From the NCBI RefSeq assembly GCF_030766935.1, contig NZ_JASERL010000006.1:558001-622000 (forward strand): a stretch of DNA of 64,000 nucleotides, in the 5' to 3' direction. Below the pieces are notes generated by a model that saw only the letters and a program-made list of their open reading frames with translations, searched no databases and had not been told where the DNA came from. Source of the stretch: Streptomyces sp. KL109B. Its GTDB lineage: Bacteria > Actinomycetota > Actinomycetes > Streptomycetales > Streptomycetaceae. The position numbers and the translations under genes are program-made. Numbering within the stretch: the stretch's first letter is position 1; each line of letters starts with the position of its first letter. Below, piece after piece: positions 57,013 to 64,000 of this stretch.

Positions 57013-57936
57013 ATGCGTACCCGACCCACCCTGACCTGGGAACCGTCCGGAGACCTGCCGCCCGCCACCACCGACCTCGCGCCCGTCGTCGAGGCCGTGC
57101 GGGCGGGCGGCGTCGTCGTACTGAGCGGGGCCGGGCTCTCCACCGAGTCGGGCATCCCGGACTACCGCGGGGAGCACGGATCGCTGCGCCGGCAGCACGT
57201 CCCCATGACGTACCAGGAGTTCACCGGCAGCGAGCAGGCCCGGCAGCGGTACTGGGCGCGCAGCCAGCTCGGGTGGCGGGCCATGATCAGGGCGCGGCCG
57301 AACGACGGGCACCTCGCCGTCGCCGAACTCGCCGGAGCGGGCCTGGTCACCGGCGTGATCACGCAGAACGTCGACGGGCTGCAGCAGGCCGCGGGCGCCC
57401 GGGACGTCGTGGAGCTGCACGGCAGCCTGAGCCGTGTGGTGTGCCTGAACTGCCGCACCTTCACCACCCGCGCCGAGGTCGACCGGCGGCTGCGCGAGGC
57501 CAATCCGGGCTTCGAGGCGGAGGCCGAGCGGCACCGGTCCGCGCGCGTCAACCCGGACGGCGACGTCGACCTCCCCGACGAGGCCGTCCGCGAGTTCCGC
57601 GTCGCGCCGTGCGCGGCCTGCGGCGTCGGGGTGCTCAAGCCGGACGTCGTGTTCTTCGGCGAGAACGTGCCGCCCGAGCGCGTCGACGTCTGCCGGGGGC
57701 TCGTCGAGGGCGCCGACTCGCTGCTCGTCCTCGGCTCCTCGCTGACCGTGATGTCCGGGCTGCGCTTCGTGCGCCAGGCCGCGGCGGCCGGCACCCCGGT
57801 GCTGATCGTCAACAACCAGCCCACGCGCGGCGACCGTTGGGGCGTGCGCGTCGAGCTGCCGCTGGGGGAGGCGCTGCGGGATGTGGTGAAGCGGGTGCGG
57901 GACCCCGACCCGGGTGACGGACGTCAGACCGTGTAG
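57013..57936 (+). CDS. Sir2-family NAD-dependent protein deacylase
   Basis: The 307-residue sirtuin has all class motifs: GAGLSTESGIPDYRG, the QNVDGLQQAAG loop, the catalytic His in ELHGSLSRVVC, a four-Cys zinc site (CLNC and CAAC), FFGENVPPERV, and GSSLTVMSG. A longer than usual insertion separates the zinc pairs. It removes acyl groups from lysines in an NAD-dependent reaction, for example on acyl-CoA synthetases. It stands alone and its end overlaps the convergent SDR gene by 13 bases. Confidence 0.92.
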   Translation: MRTRPTLTWEPSGDLPPATTDLAPVVEAVRAGGVVVLSGAGLSTESGIPDYRGEHGSLRRQHVPMTYQEFTGSEQARQRYWARSQLGWRAMIRARPNDGHLAVAELAGAGLVTGVITQNVDGLQQAAGARDVVELHGSLSRVVCLNCRTFTTRAEVDRRLREANPGFEAEAERHRSARVNPDGDVDLPDEAVREFRVAPCAACGVGVLKPDVVFFGENVPPERVDVCRGLVEGADSLLVLGSSLTVMSGLRFVRQAAAAGTPVLIVNNQPTRGDRWGVRVELPLGEALRDVVKRVRDPDPGDGRQTV

Positions 57937-58760
57937 CCGCCGTCCACCGCCAGGTGCTGCCCCGTGATGAACCCCGCCCGGTCCGACGCCAGGAACGCCA
58001 CCGCCTCCGCGATGTCCCGCGCGCTGCCGAAGCGGCGCAGCGGGATGTTGCGGCGGGTCACCTGGAGGGCGGCGTCGTCGAGTTCGCCGTCCTCGATGAG
58101 GCGGGCGGCGATGCCGTCGGTGAGCATGCCGGGTCCTACGCAGTTGAAGCGCACCCCGTAGCGGCCCTCCTCGGCGGCGAGCGCGCGGACCACGGCCTCG
58201 ACCGCGCCCTTGGTGCCGGAGGACAGTCCGTCGCGGACCGGGTAGCGGTGGGTGGCGGCGGTGGTGACCGCGACGACGTTCCCCGCCGTCTCGCGGAGGG
58301 GTTCGAGGGCCGGGTGGGTCAGGTTGTAGAACGCCTGGGCCTCGGTGTGGAGTTGCCGGCGGTACTGGGACGGCGGCACGCGGCTCAGGTGCACCATCGG
58401 GACGTGCGCCCCCGCCGCGTGGATCAGGGTGTGCAGCGCGCCGAACCGGTCGACCGCCGAGCGGACGGCGGCCGCCGCTTCGTCCTCGTCCGTCAGGTCC
58501 GCTCGTACGGACTCCACCTGGGCGCCGCCCGCGCGGAGTTCGGCGGTGAGGGCTTCGGCGGCCTCCTGGTTCGAGCGGTAGCTGAACAGCACCGTGCTGC
58601 CGCGCGCGGCGAGCGTACGGACGATCTCCGCGCCGATGCCGCCGGTGCCGCCCGCGACGAGCGCGGCGCCTTTACGGGTGGCGAAGTCCATGTCCCTGGC
58701 CGTGTCCCTGTCCCTGTCCGTGTCCACGGCCCTGTCCGTGACGCTGTCCGTGTTCGTCAT
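57924..58760 (-). CDS. Short-chain dehydrogenase/reductase (FabG-like) divergent from mftR
   Basis: The SDR core has the cofactor loop VAGGTGGIGAEIVRTLA, the Asn-containing LIHAAGAHV, a Ser/Thr-rich catalytic strand VAVTTAATHRYP with the substrate-site pattern SSGTKGAVEAVVRAL, and the family end GFITGQHLAVDGGYTV. The active-site Tyr of YxxxK appears to be Ser (SSGTK), with the Lys kept. Its N-terminus is a Asp-Thr/Arg repeat coded by a hexamer repeat. ATG 58760 is chosen; ATG 58691, after the repeat, is possible. It lacks the insertion after the cofactor loop seen in mycofactocin-dependent SDRs, so a mycofactocin link rests on position only. Confidence 0.8.
   Translation of the reverse strand: MTNTDSVTDRAVDTDRDRDTARDMDFATRKGAALVAGGTGGIGAEIVRTLAARGSTVLFSYRSNQEAAEALTAELRAGGAQVESVRADLTDEDEAAAAVRSAVDRFGALHTLIHAAGAHVPMVHLSRVPPSQYRRQLHTEAQAFYNLTHPALEPLRETAGNVVAVTTAATHRYPVRDGLSSGTKGAVEAVVRALAAEEGRYGVRFNCVGPGMLTDGIAARLIEDGELDDAALQVTRRNIPLRRFGSARDIAEAVAFLASDRAGFITGQHLAVDGGYTV
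58692..58757. repeat. Degenerate hexamer tandem repeat at the SDR N-terminus
   Basis: About eleven units of GTCC(G/C)T type run from 58692 to 58757. On the coding (minus) strand they read mostly as GAC ACG and GAC AGG, giving Asp-Thr and Asp-Arg pairs. They belong to the same hexamer family as the repeat in the MerR gene 6.5 kb away. Confidence 0.8.
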
Positions 58761-58833
58761 GCCTGCGTATATATCCGTAGCGGCCGAAGAGTTGAAGGGA
58801 TGTATCTTGCGACCCCAGGACGAAGGAGCGGAT

Positions 58834-59454
58834 GTGGAGCCCCCGACGAGCGGCGTGGCGGAGCGTGTCGAAGGCCCGTCCAAGGGCGGCCGTCCGCGTG
58901 CCACGTCCCGGGCCGACCTGGAACGCATCGGCTTCGAACTCTTCGCTCGGCAGGGCTTCGACGACACGACGGTCGACGACATCGCGGGCGCGGCCGGTAT
59001 CGCCCGGCGGACCTTCTTCCGGTACTTCGCGTCGAAGAACGACCTCGTGTGGGGCGACTTCGAGCAGCAACTGGCCGGGTTCCGTGCGCTGTTGAGCGGC
59101 GCGGACCCGAACGTCCCGATCATGACGGAGCTGCGGGCGGCCGTCGTCGAGTTCAACCGGTTCGACCCGTCCGTGGTGCCCTGGCACCGGCAGCGCATGC
59201 GCCTCATCCTGACCGTGCCCACACTCCAGGCCGACGCCACGCTGCGGTACGCCTCGTGGCGCGCCATCGTCACCGACTTCGCGGCCCACCGCCTGGGCCT
59301 CGCCCCCTCCGACGTACTGCCTCGCCTGTACGGCCACACGGTCCTCGCCGCGGCGGTCACGGCGTACGAGCACTGGCTGGCGGTGCCCGGATCGGAGCTC
59401 GGCGAGTTGCTGGACGCGGCGATCCGGCACCTGGAGGACGGACTCGGCCGCTGA
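58834..59454 (+). CDS. mftR: Mycofactocin system TetR regulator MftR
   Basis: The 206-residue TetR protein has the characteristic MftR helix-turn-helix (IGFELFARQGFDDTTVDDIAGAAGIARRTFFRYFASKNDLVWGDF). GTG 58834 has AAGGAGCG upstream and is preferred to starts in the longer frame, which runs over the SDR promoter. In mycobacteria MftR represses the mft genes and responds to acyl-CoA. Here it lies at the edge of the cluster, convergent with mftG. Confidence 0.9.
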   Translation: MEPPTSGVAERVEGPSKGGRPRATSRADLERIGFELFARQGFDDTTVDDIAGAAGIARRTFFRYFASKNDLVWGDFEQQLAGFRALLSGADPNVPIMTELRAAVVEFNRFDPSVVPWHRQRMRLILTVPTLQADATLRYASWRAIVTDFAAHRLGLAPSDVLPRLYGHTVLAAAVTAYEHWLAVPGSELGELLDAAIRHLEDGLGR

Positions 59455-59469
59455 GCCGCAGTGCAGGAG

Positions 59470-61020
59470 TCACGGCAGCTCGCGGCGCATCGCGTCCGCG
59501 ATCAGCTCGCCGATCAGCACGGCCGTCGCCGCCGGTCCCCGATGCGGGGTGTGCGGCAGCACGGACGTGTCCGCCACGCGCAGCCCGCGCACCCCGTGCA
59601 CCCGCCCGAACTGGTCGACGACCGACCCCATGGGGGCGGTGCCGCACGTGTGCTGGGCCGTGCCGAGGTGGTCGTGGATCCAGGTGTCGAGCGCGCGGTC
59701 GTGGTCGAGGACGGCCGGGCCGGGGGCGAGCGGGCCGCCGCCCAGCTTGCCGAACGCGGCCGTCCCGAGCAGGTCGGCGGTCGTCCGGACGGCCACGCGC
59801 AGGCGGCGCGCCACCTCGCCGTCGCGCAGGTAGTCGTAGTCGACGGCGGGTGGGACCTTCGGGTCGGCGGAGCGCAGCCGCAGCCGGCCGGTGGGGCGAG
59901 GCGTCTGGACGGAGGCGAGGAACGACAGCGGCGCACCGGGCACGCCCACGGTCCCGCCGACGAGCCCCGCCATCGGCACCAGGGACTGCAGAATCTCGAT
60001 GTCACCCGGGGAACGCCCGTCGCCTGAACCGGAGTTGAGGTGCAGGCAGCCGCCCAGCCATGTGGTGGCGGGCGGGGCGAGGTCGTCGTGGGGCTGCCAG
60101 TCCAGGGCCAGTTGGGGGTGGTCGGCGAGGTGGGCCCCGACGCCGGGGGAGTCGTGGACGACGGGGACACCGGCCCGTACGAGATCGGCGCGCGGACCGA
60201 TACCGGAGAGCAGCAGCAGGTGCGGTGTGGCCAGCGCCCCGGCGCTCAGCACCACGCACCCGGCGTCGTACGCCTCCAGCACCCCGTCGCGCTCGACCAC
60301 GACACCCGTGGCGCGCCGCCCGCCCCCGACGACCACCCGACGCGCCGAACACCCGGCGAGAAGCGTCAGGTTGGGGCGCGCGAGCACCTCCGGCGACAGG
60401 TAGGCGAGGGCCGTATTGCGCCGTACCCCGTCCACGGAGTTCGAGGGCACGGGCCCGAAACCGGGCGGACCCTGGTCGTTCTTGTCGGGCTCGGCGGGGA
60501 AACCCAGTTCGGCGGCGGCGTCACGGAAGGCCGCGGCGGCGGGGTGCGGCCGGGTGCCGGGCGCGCCACGGCCGACCTGCATCGGACCGCCGTCCCCGTG
60601 CGCCTCGCCGCCACCGAAGTCGAGATCGTGCTCCAGGCGGCGCAGCAGCGGCAGCACCCGTTCGTACGCCCAGGCCGGGTGACCGGCCGCGGCCCACCGG
60701 TCGAAGTCCGCGCGCCTGGCCCGCACGAAGTAGCCGCCGTTGACCGTCGTCGAGCCGCCCAGCACCCGGCCGCGCGGCACCGACCACGGCCGTCGCGGGG
60801 TGAGCCGCACCGGGTGGGAGGTGGTTGCGGGGTGGTCCGGCTGGGCGCCCGGAACGAGACGCGCGTCCAGCAGCGCCGGGTCGAAGGCGGTCGGCGGGGG
60901 AGCGGGGCCTGCCTCCAGGAGCAGCACGTTCCGGTCGGCGTCCTCGCTCAGCCGCGCCGCCAGCACGGCGCCCGCGCCACCGGCGCCGACCACCACTACA
61001 TCGGGCCGGGCGCGCCTCAT
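59470..61020 (-). CDS. mftG: Mycofactocin-associated GMC oxidoreductase MftG
   Basis: The 516-residue GMC flavoprotein has VVVGAGGAGAVLAARLSED at the N-terminus, PRGRVLGGSTTVNGGYFVRA and the C-terminal active-site region with HTCGTAPMG and HTPHRGPAATAVLIGELIAD. MftG links reduced mycofactocin to the respiratory chain in mycobacteria. ATG 61020 is preceded by a GGGGGAC site; a start at 61080 would cross the palindrome between the divergent genes. It faces mftA across a 95-base gap. Confidence 0.92.
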   Translation of the reverse strand: MRRARPDVVVVGAGGAGAVLAARLSEDADRNVLLLEAGPAPPPTAFDPALLDARLVPGAQPDHPATTSHPVRLTPRRPWSVPRGRVLGGSTTVNGGYFVRARRADFDRWAAAGHPAWAYERVLPLLRRLEHDLDFGGGEAHGDGGPMQVGRGAPGTRPHPAAAAFRDAAAELGFPAEPDKNDQGPPGFGPVPSNSVDGVRRNTALAYLSPEVLARPNLTLLAGCSARRVVVGGGRRATGVVVERDGVLEAYDAGCVVLSAGALATPHLLLLSGIGPRADLVRAGVPVVHDSPGVGAHLADHPQLALDWQPHDDLAPPATTWLGGCLHLNSGSGDGRSPGDIEILQSLVPMAGLVGGTVGVPGAPLSFLASVQTPRPTGRLRLRSADPKVPPAVDYDYLRDGEVARRLRVAVRTTADLLGTAAFGKLGGGPLAPGPAVLDHDRALDTWIHDHLGTAQHTCGTAPMGSVVDQFGRVHGVRGLRVADTSVLPHTPHRGPAATAVLIGELIADAMRRELP

Positions 61021-61040
61021 CGGATCCGTCCCCCTTTCTT

Positions 61041-61057
61041 TTGGCATCGCATGCCAA
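61041..61057. promoter_or_regulatory. 17-base palindrome between mftG and mftA
   Basis: TTGGCAT (61041-61047) and ATGCCAA (61051-61057) are perfect inverted copies three bases apart. The site sits between the divergent mftG and mftA starts and is the obvious MftR operator candidate. Confidence 0.7.
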
Positions 61058-61115
61058 TACCCTCGACCACGTTCGCGCACACTCTCAACCCGCCACAGTT
61101 GAACGGGAGTTCCGC

Positions 61116-61256
61116 ATGAACGAACTGCTCGAAGCCACCGCCGCCGCTCCCGAGGAGACCATGACCACGGCCTCGGACGTCGCGGACGAACCCCTCATCG
61201 AGGCCGACGAACTCGTCGAGGAGGTCTCCATCGACGGCATGTGCGGCGTGTACTGA
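61116..61256 (+). CDS. mftA: Mycofactocin precursor peptide MftA
   Basis: The 46-residue ribosomal peptide has an acidic leader (EPLIEADELVEEVS) and the invariant C-terminus IDGMCGVY. The last two residues, Val45 and Tyr46, are the part that MftC decarboxylates and crosslinks to build the redox cofactor mycofactocin. CGGGAG precedes the ATG. The stop is followed two bases later by the mftB start. Confidence 0.97.
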   Translation: MNELLEATAAAPEETMTTASDVADEPLIEADELVEEVSIDGMCGVY

Positions 61257-61258
61257 CC

Positions 61259-61570
61259 GTGGCCGCCACGCCACCCGTCCCCACCCCCGGCCCCACCCTC
61301 GACCTGGACCGCGCCTGGGACGTGCACCCCCAGGTGTCGGTCAGGCCCGAACCCTTCGGCGCGCTCCTCTACCACTTCGGCACCCGCAAGCTGTCCTTCC
61401 TCAAGGACCGAACCCTGCTCGCCGTCGTCCAGGAGCTCCCGACGTCCCCCACCGCCCGCGCGGCCTGCGCGCGTGCCGGTGTGAGCGAAGCCGGTACCGA
61501 GCGGTACGCGCGCGCCCTCGCCGTCCTGGCCCGCTCCGCCATGCTGGTCGAAAGGAGCCCGGCACCGTGA
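61259..61570 (+). CDS. mftB: Mycofactocin peptide chaperone MftB
   Basis: The 103-residue protein has the RRE/PqqD-like winged fold that binds the MftA leader and delivers it to MftC. The central GALLYHFGTRKLSFLKDRTLLAVVQ block is characteristic. GTG 61259 begins two bases after the mftA stop, and its own stop overlaps the mftC GTG by four bases, so the three genes are tightly coupled. Confidence 0.93.
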   Translation: MAATPPVPTPGPTLDLDRAWDVHPQVSVRPEPFGALLYHFGTRKLSFLKDRTLLAVVQELPTSPTARAACARAGVSEAGTERYARALAVLARSAMLVERSPAP

Positions 61571-62745
61571 CCCGCCTGGTCGACCTGTTCGAGCACGGCC
61601 TCGACGCCCCGATCTGCCTCACCTGGGAACTCACCTACGCCTGCAACCTCTCCTGCGCCCACTGCCTCTCCAGCTCCGGCCGCCGCGACCCCCGCGAGCT
61701 CACCACCGCCGAGGCCAAGGCCGTCCTAGACGAGTTCAAAGCCATGCAGGTCTTCTACGTGAACATCGGCGGCGGCGAACCGACCGTCCGCCCCGACTTC
61801 TTCGAACTCCTCGACTACGCCACCGCCCACCACGTCGGCGTCAAGTTCTCCACCAACGGCGTGCGCATCACCCCTGACGTCGCGCGCCGCCTCGCCGCGA
61901 ACGACTACGTCGACGTACAGATCTCCCTCGACGGCGCCACCGCCGACGTCAACGACGCGGTGCGCGGGGCGGGTTCGTACGACACCGCGCTGCGCGCCAT
62001 GGGCCACCTCGCCGACGCGGGCATGAAGAACTTCAAGCTGTCCGTCGTCTGCACCCGGCACAACATCCCGCAGATGGACGACTTCAAGGCCCTCGCCGAC
62101 CGGTACGGCGCCCAACTCCGCCTCACCCGCCTGCGGCCCTCCGGACGCGGCGCCGACGTGTGGGACGAGCTGCACCCGCTGCCCGCACAGCAACGGCAGC
62201 TGTACGACTGGCTGGTGGCGCACGACGGCGAAGTCCTCACCGGTGACTCGTTCTTCCACCTCTCCGCGTACGGGGAGCCGCTGTCGGGCCTCAACCTGTG
62301 CGGCGCCGGCCGCGTGGTGTGTCTCATCGACCCCGTCGGTGACGTGTACGCCTGCCCGTTCGCCATCCACGACGAGTTCCTCGCGGGGAGTGTGCGTGAC
62401 GCGGGCGGCTTCGCGGGTGTGTGGCGCACCTCCGACCTCTTCCAGCGGCTGCGCCAACCGCAGCACGGCGGGGCCTGCGCCTCCTGCGCCTTCTACGACA
62501 CCTGCAAGGGCGGCTGCATGGCCGCGAAGTTCTTCACCGGCCTGCCGCTCGACGGGCCCGACCCCGAGTGCGTACGCGGATACGGCGAGCAACTCCTGGC
62601 CGACCGCACACCCGGGCACGTACCGAAGCCGTCCGGCGACCACTCCCACCGCACGGGCCCGGTGCTCGTGCCGCTCACGCGACGCCCACCGGTCAGCGAA
62701 TGCGACGAGAACCCCGTCGCGGGACTCAGCCCAGCCGCCCCCTGA
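61567..62745 (+). CDS. mftC: Mycofactocin maturase, radical SAM enzyme MftC
   Basis: The 392-residue radical SAM/SPASM protein has the 4Fe-4S motif CNLSCAHC with Cys26, Cys30 and Cys33, the GGGEPTVRPDF stretch, and a SPASM region with auxiliary-cluster Cys residues (CGAGRVVCLIDPVGDVYACPF, then CASCAFYDTCKGGC). It oxidatively decarboxylates the MftA C-terminal Tyr and then forms the Val-Tyr lactam. The C-terminal 50-residue tail is rich in Pro, His and Ser and carries no motif. The GTG start overlaps mftB by GTGA. Confidence 0.96.
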   Translation: MTRLVDLFEHGLDAPICLTWELTYACNLSCAHCLSSSGRRDPRELTTAEAKAVLDEFKAMQVFYVNIGGGEPTVRPDFFELLDYATAHHVGVKFSTNGVRITPDVARRLAANDYVDVQISLDGATADVNDAVRGAGSYDTALRAMGHLADAGMKNFKLSVVCTRHNIPQMDDFKALADRYGAQLRLTRLRPSGRGADVWDELHPLPAQQRQLYDWLVAHDGEVLTGDSFFHLSAYGEPLSGLNLCGAGRVVCLIDPVGDVYACPFAIHDEFLAGSVRDAGGFAGVWRTSDLFQRLRQPQHGGACASCAFYDTCKGGCMAAKFFTGLPLDGPDPECVRGYGEQLLADRTPGHVPKPSGDHSHRTGPVLVPLTRRPPVSECDENPVAGLSPAAP

Positions 62746-62763
62746 CGAGGAGACAGCCCGCCC

Positions 62764-63972
62764 ATGGCGCGAAACCCCTGGTTCGAAACGGTCGCCGAAG
62801 CGCAGCGGCGCGCCAAGAAGTACCTCCCGGGCAGCGTCTACGGCGCGCTCGTCGCCGGGTCCGAACGCGGCCGCACCCTCCACGACAACATCGGCGCGTT
62901 CGGCGAACTCGGCTTCGCGCCAAGGGTGGTGGGCCACCACGCGGAACGGAACCTGAGCACGACCGTGCTCGGCGTCGAGTCCGCGTTCCCGGTGGTCGTC
63001 TCGCCGACCGGCGTGCAGGCCGTCCACCCCGAGGGCGAGGTGGCGGTCGCGCGGGCCGCCGCCAACCGGGGCGTCATCATGGGCCTCAGCTCCTTCGCGA
63101 GCCGCTCCGTGGAGGACGTCGCCGCCGCCAACCCGAACACCTTCTACCAGATGTACTGGATGGGCAGCCGCGACTCGATGGTCCAGCGCATGGAGCGTGC
63201 CAGGGCCGCCGGGGCGAAGGCGCTCATCGCGACGCTCGACTGGTCGTTCTCGAACGGCCGCGACTGGGGCAGCCCCGCCATCCCCGAACGCCTCGACCTG
63301 CGTACCGCCGTGAAGTTCGCCCCCGACGTGCTGCCGCACCCGCGCTGGCTCCTCGCCTTCGCCAAATCCCGCCGCATCCCTGACCTCACCACCCCCAACC
63401 TCCAAGCCCCCGGCGGCGAGGCACCCACCTTCTTCGGCGCGTACGGGGAATGGATGCAGACTCCGCCGCCCACCTGGGAGGACGTGGAGTGGATGCGGAA
63501 GGAGTGGGGCGGCCCGTTCCTGCTCAAGGGCGTCAGCAGGGTCGACGACGCCAAGCGGGCCGTAGACGCCGGAGTCACCGGCATCTCCGTCTCCAACCAC
63601 GGCGGCAACAACCTCGACACCACCCCCGCCACCATCCGCCTCCTGCCGTCCGTCGCCGAGGCCGTCGGAGGCGACATCGAGGTACTCCTCGACGGCGGTG
63701 TGCGGCGCGGCGGCGACGTCGCCAAGGCCCTCGCCCTCGGCGCCCGCGCCGTCCTCATCGGCCGCGCCTACCTGTGGGGCCTCGCTGCGGGCGGGCAGGC
63801 GGGCGTGGAGAACGTCCTCGACATCCTGCGCGGCGGCCTCGACTCCGCCGTCCTCGGCCTCGGCCACGCCTCCGTCGACGAACTCGGCCCCGACGACCTC
63901 GTGATCCCCGACGGCTTCACCCGCACCCTCGGAGCCCCGCCGCAAGGGGCCGCATCTCAAGGGCGCGCATGA
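62764..63972 (+). CDS. mftD: Pre-mycofactocin synthase MftD (FMN-dependent)
   Basis: The 402-residue enzyme of the alpha-hydroxyacid oxidase fold has VVVSPTGVQAVHPEGE, the active-site His in SVSNHGGNNLDTTPATI, and the phosphate-site block VLLDGGVRRGGDVAKALALGARAVLIGRAYLWG. MftD oxidises the freed AHDP intermediate to pre-mycofactocin, creating the redox-active alpha-keto amide. GAGGAG precedes the ATG 18 bases after mftC, and the stop overlaps the next gene by ATGA. Confidence 0.95.
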   Translation: MARNPWFETVAEAQRRAKKYLPGSVYGALVAGSERGRTLHDNIGAFGELGFAPRVVGHHAERNLSTTVLGVESAFPVVVSPTGVQAVHPEGEVAVARAAANRGVIMGLSSFASRSVEDVAAANPNTFYQMYWMGSRDSMVQRMERARAAGAKALIATLDWSFSNGRDWGSPAIPERLDLRTAVKFAPDVLPHPRWLLAFAKSRRIPDLTTPNLQAPGGEAPTFFGAYGEWMQTPPPTWEDVEWMRKEWGGPFLLKGVSRVDDAKRAVDAGVTGISVSNHGGNNLDTTPATIRLLPSVAEAVGGDIEVLLDGGVRRGGDVAKALALGARAVLIGRAYLWGLAAGGQAGVENVLDILRGGLDSAVLGLGHASVDELGPDDLVIPDGFTRTLGAPPQGAASQGRA

Positions 63973-64000
63973 CCCTCCCGCACGGCTTCGCCGTCGTCCT
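63969..64000 (+). CDS. Start of the next mycofactocin gene, probably glycosyltransferase MftF (cut by window end)
   Basis: Only the first ten codons are present (MTLPHGFAVV). The ATG overlaps the mftD stop by four bases, so it belongs to the operon. The GFAVV-type opening fits what I recall of MftF glycosyltransferases better than the creatininase-like MftE peptidase, but ten residues cannot settle it. Confidence 0.5.
   Translation, partial: MTLPHGFAVV

Noticed and set aside
52123..58757. Tandem repeats considered as a CRISPR array or origin iterons
   Set aside because: Units are only 6-9 bases, directly adjacent and mostly coding. There are no unique spacers, cas genes or dnaA-type context.
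57924..58760. SDR as a mycofactocin-dependent dehydrogenase
   Set aside because: No insertion after the cofactor loop is visible and the catalytic Tyr is not where expected, so the label would rest only on being next to mftR.
61726..63960. Minus-strand 744-codon frame opposite mftC and mftD
   Set aside because: Both plus-strand genes are certain from motifs, and the antisense translation is Val/Gly/Ala-rich without features.
63969..64000. Calling the last gene mftE
   Set aside because: The creatininase-like MftE normally opens with a conserved PLGSxEQHGPHLP region soon after the start. The ten residues here (MTLPHGFAVV) look more like MftF, but too little is present to name it firmly.

Overview
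The window looks like chromosomal DNA of a Streptomyces-type actinomycete. GC is very high throughout, third codon positions are strongly G/C biased, GTG starts and 4-base stop/start overlaps are common, and regulators plus oxidative catabolism genes dominate. No rRNA, tRNA, phage, insertion sequence or CRISPR array was seen.

Layout. (1) 1-3.2 kb: a cut-off GntR/FCD regulator and a large FAD/GcvT-fold N-methyl amino acid dehydrogenase. (2) 3.3-12.7 kb: a complete ECF sigma-K module. It holds sigK-rskA, a five-gene lipid-modifying operon (FAD amine oxidase-like, DUF1365, two cyclopropane synthase-like enzymes, DUF1295), a fasciclin lipoprotein and a membrane-anchored molybdopterin oxidoreductase. 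Four promoters share one motif (CCAATCC, 16 bases, CGGATT), which defines the regulon directly. (3) 12.8-20.6 kb: regulators, an MFS carrier, and an acyl-CoA ligase/acyl-CoA dehydrogenase operon with its TetR repressors. (4) 20.8-28.0 kb: a rubber (polyisoprene) oxidation locus with two tandem latex-clearing proteins, a two-subunit molybdenum hydroxylase, a TetR and a P450. (5) 28.3-31.1 kb: a permease, then a scrapyard of truncated amidohydrolase and MFS pieces.

(6) 31.1-42.0 kb: a catabolic cluster arranged around a divergent promoter with two matching operators. One arm has a glutamine-synthetase-like ligase, a P450 and a luciferase-like monooxygenase. The other has the 3Fe-4S ferredoxin and ferredoxin reductase for the P450, an acetoacetate-decarboxylase-fold enzyme and a homoprotocatechuate-type meta-cleavage set (dehydrogenase, extradiol dioxygenase, FAA hydrolase). 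A TetR and a gamma-glutamyl amide hydrolase follow. The ligase/hydrolase pair around oxidative enzymes suggests catabolism through gamma-glutamylated amines, and it is the most interesting candidate for an undescribed pathway here.

(7) 42-58.8 kb: regulator/enzyme pairs (TetR with Old Yellow Enzyme, XRE-cupin with permease and PLP enzyme, MerR with a double alpha/beta hydrolase, LysR with an EamA exporter, HxlR with an SDR), a frameshifted IclR gene and a sirtuin. Short in-frame tandem repeats are unusually common here. (8) 58.8 kb to the end: a mycofactocin cluster (mftR, mftG, mftA, mftB, mftC, mftD and the start of the next gene, probably mftF). A perfect palindrome lies between the divergent mftG and mftA genes.
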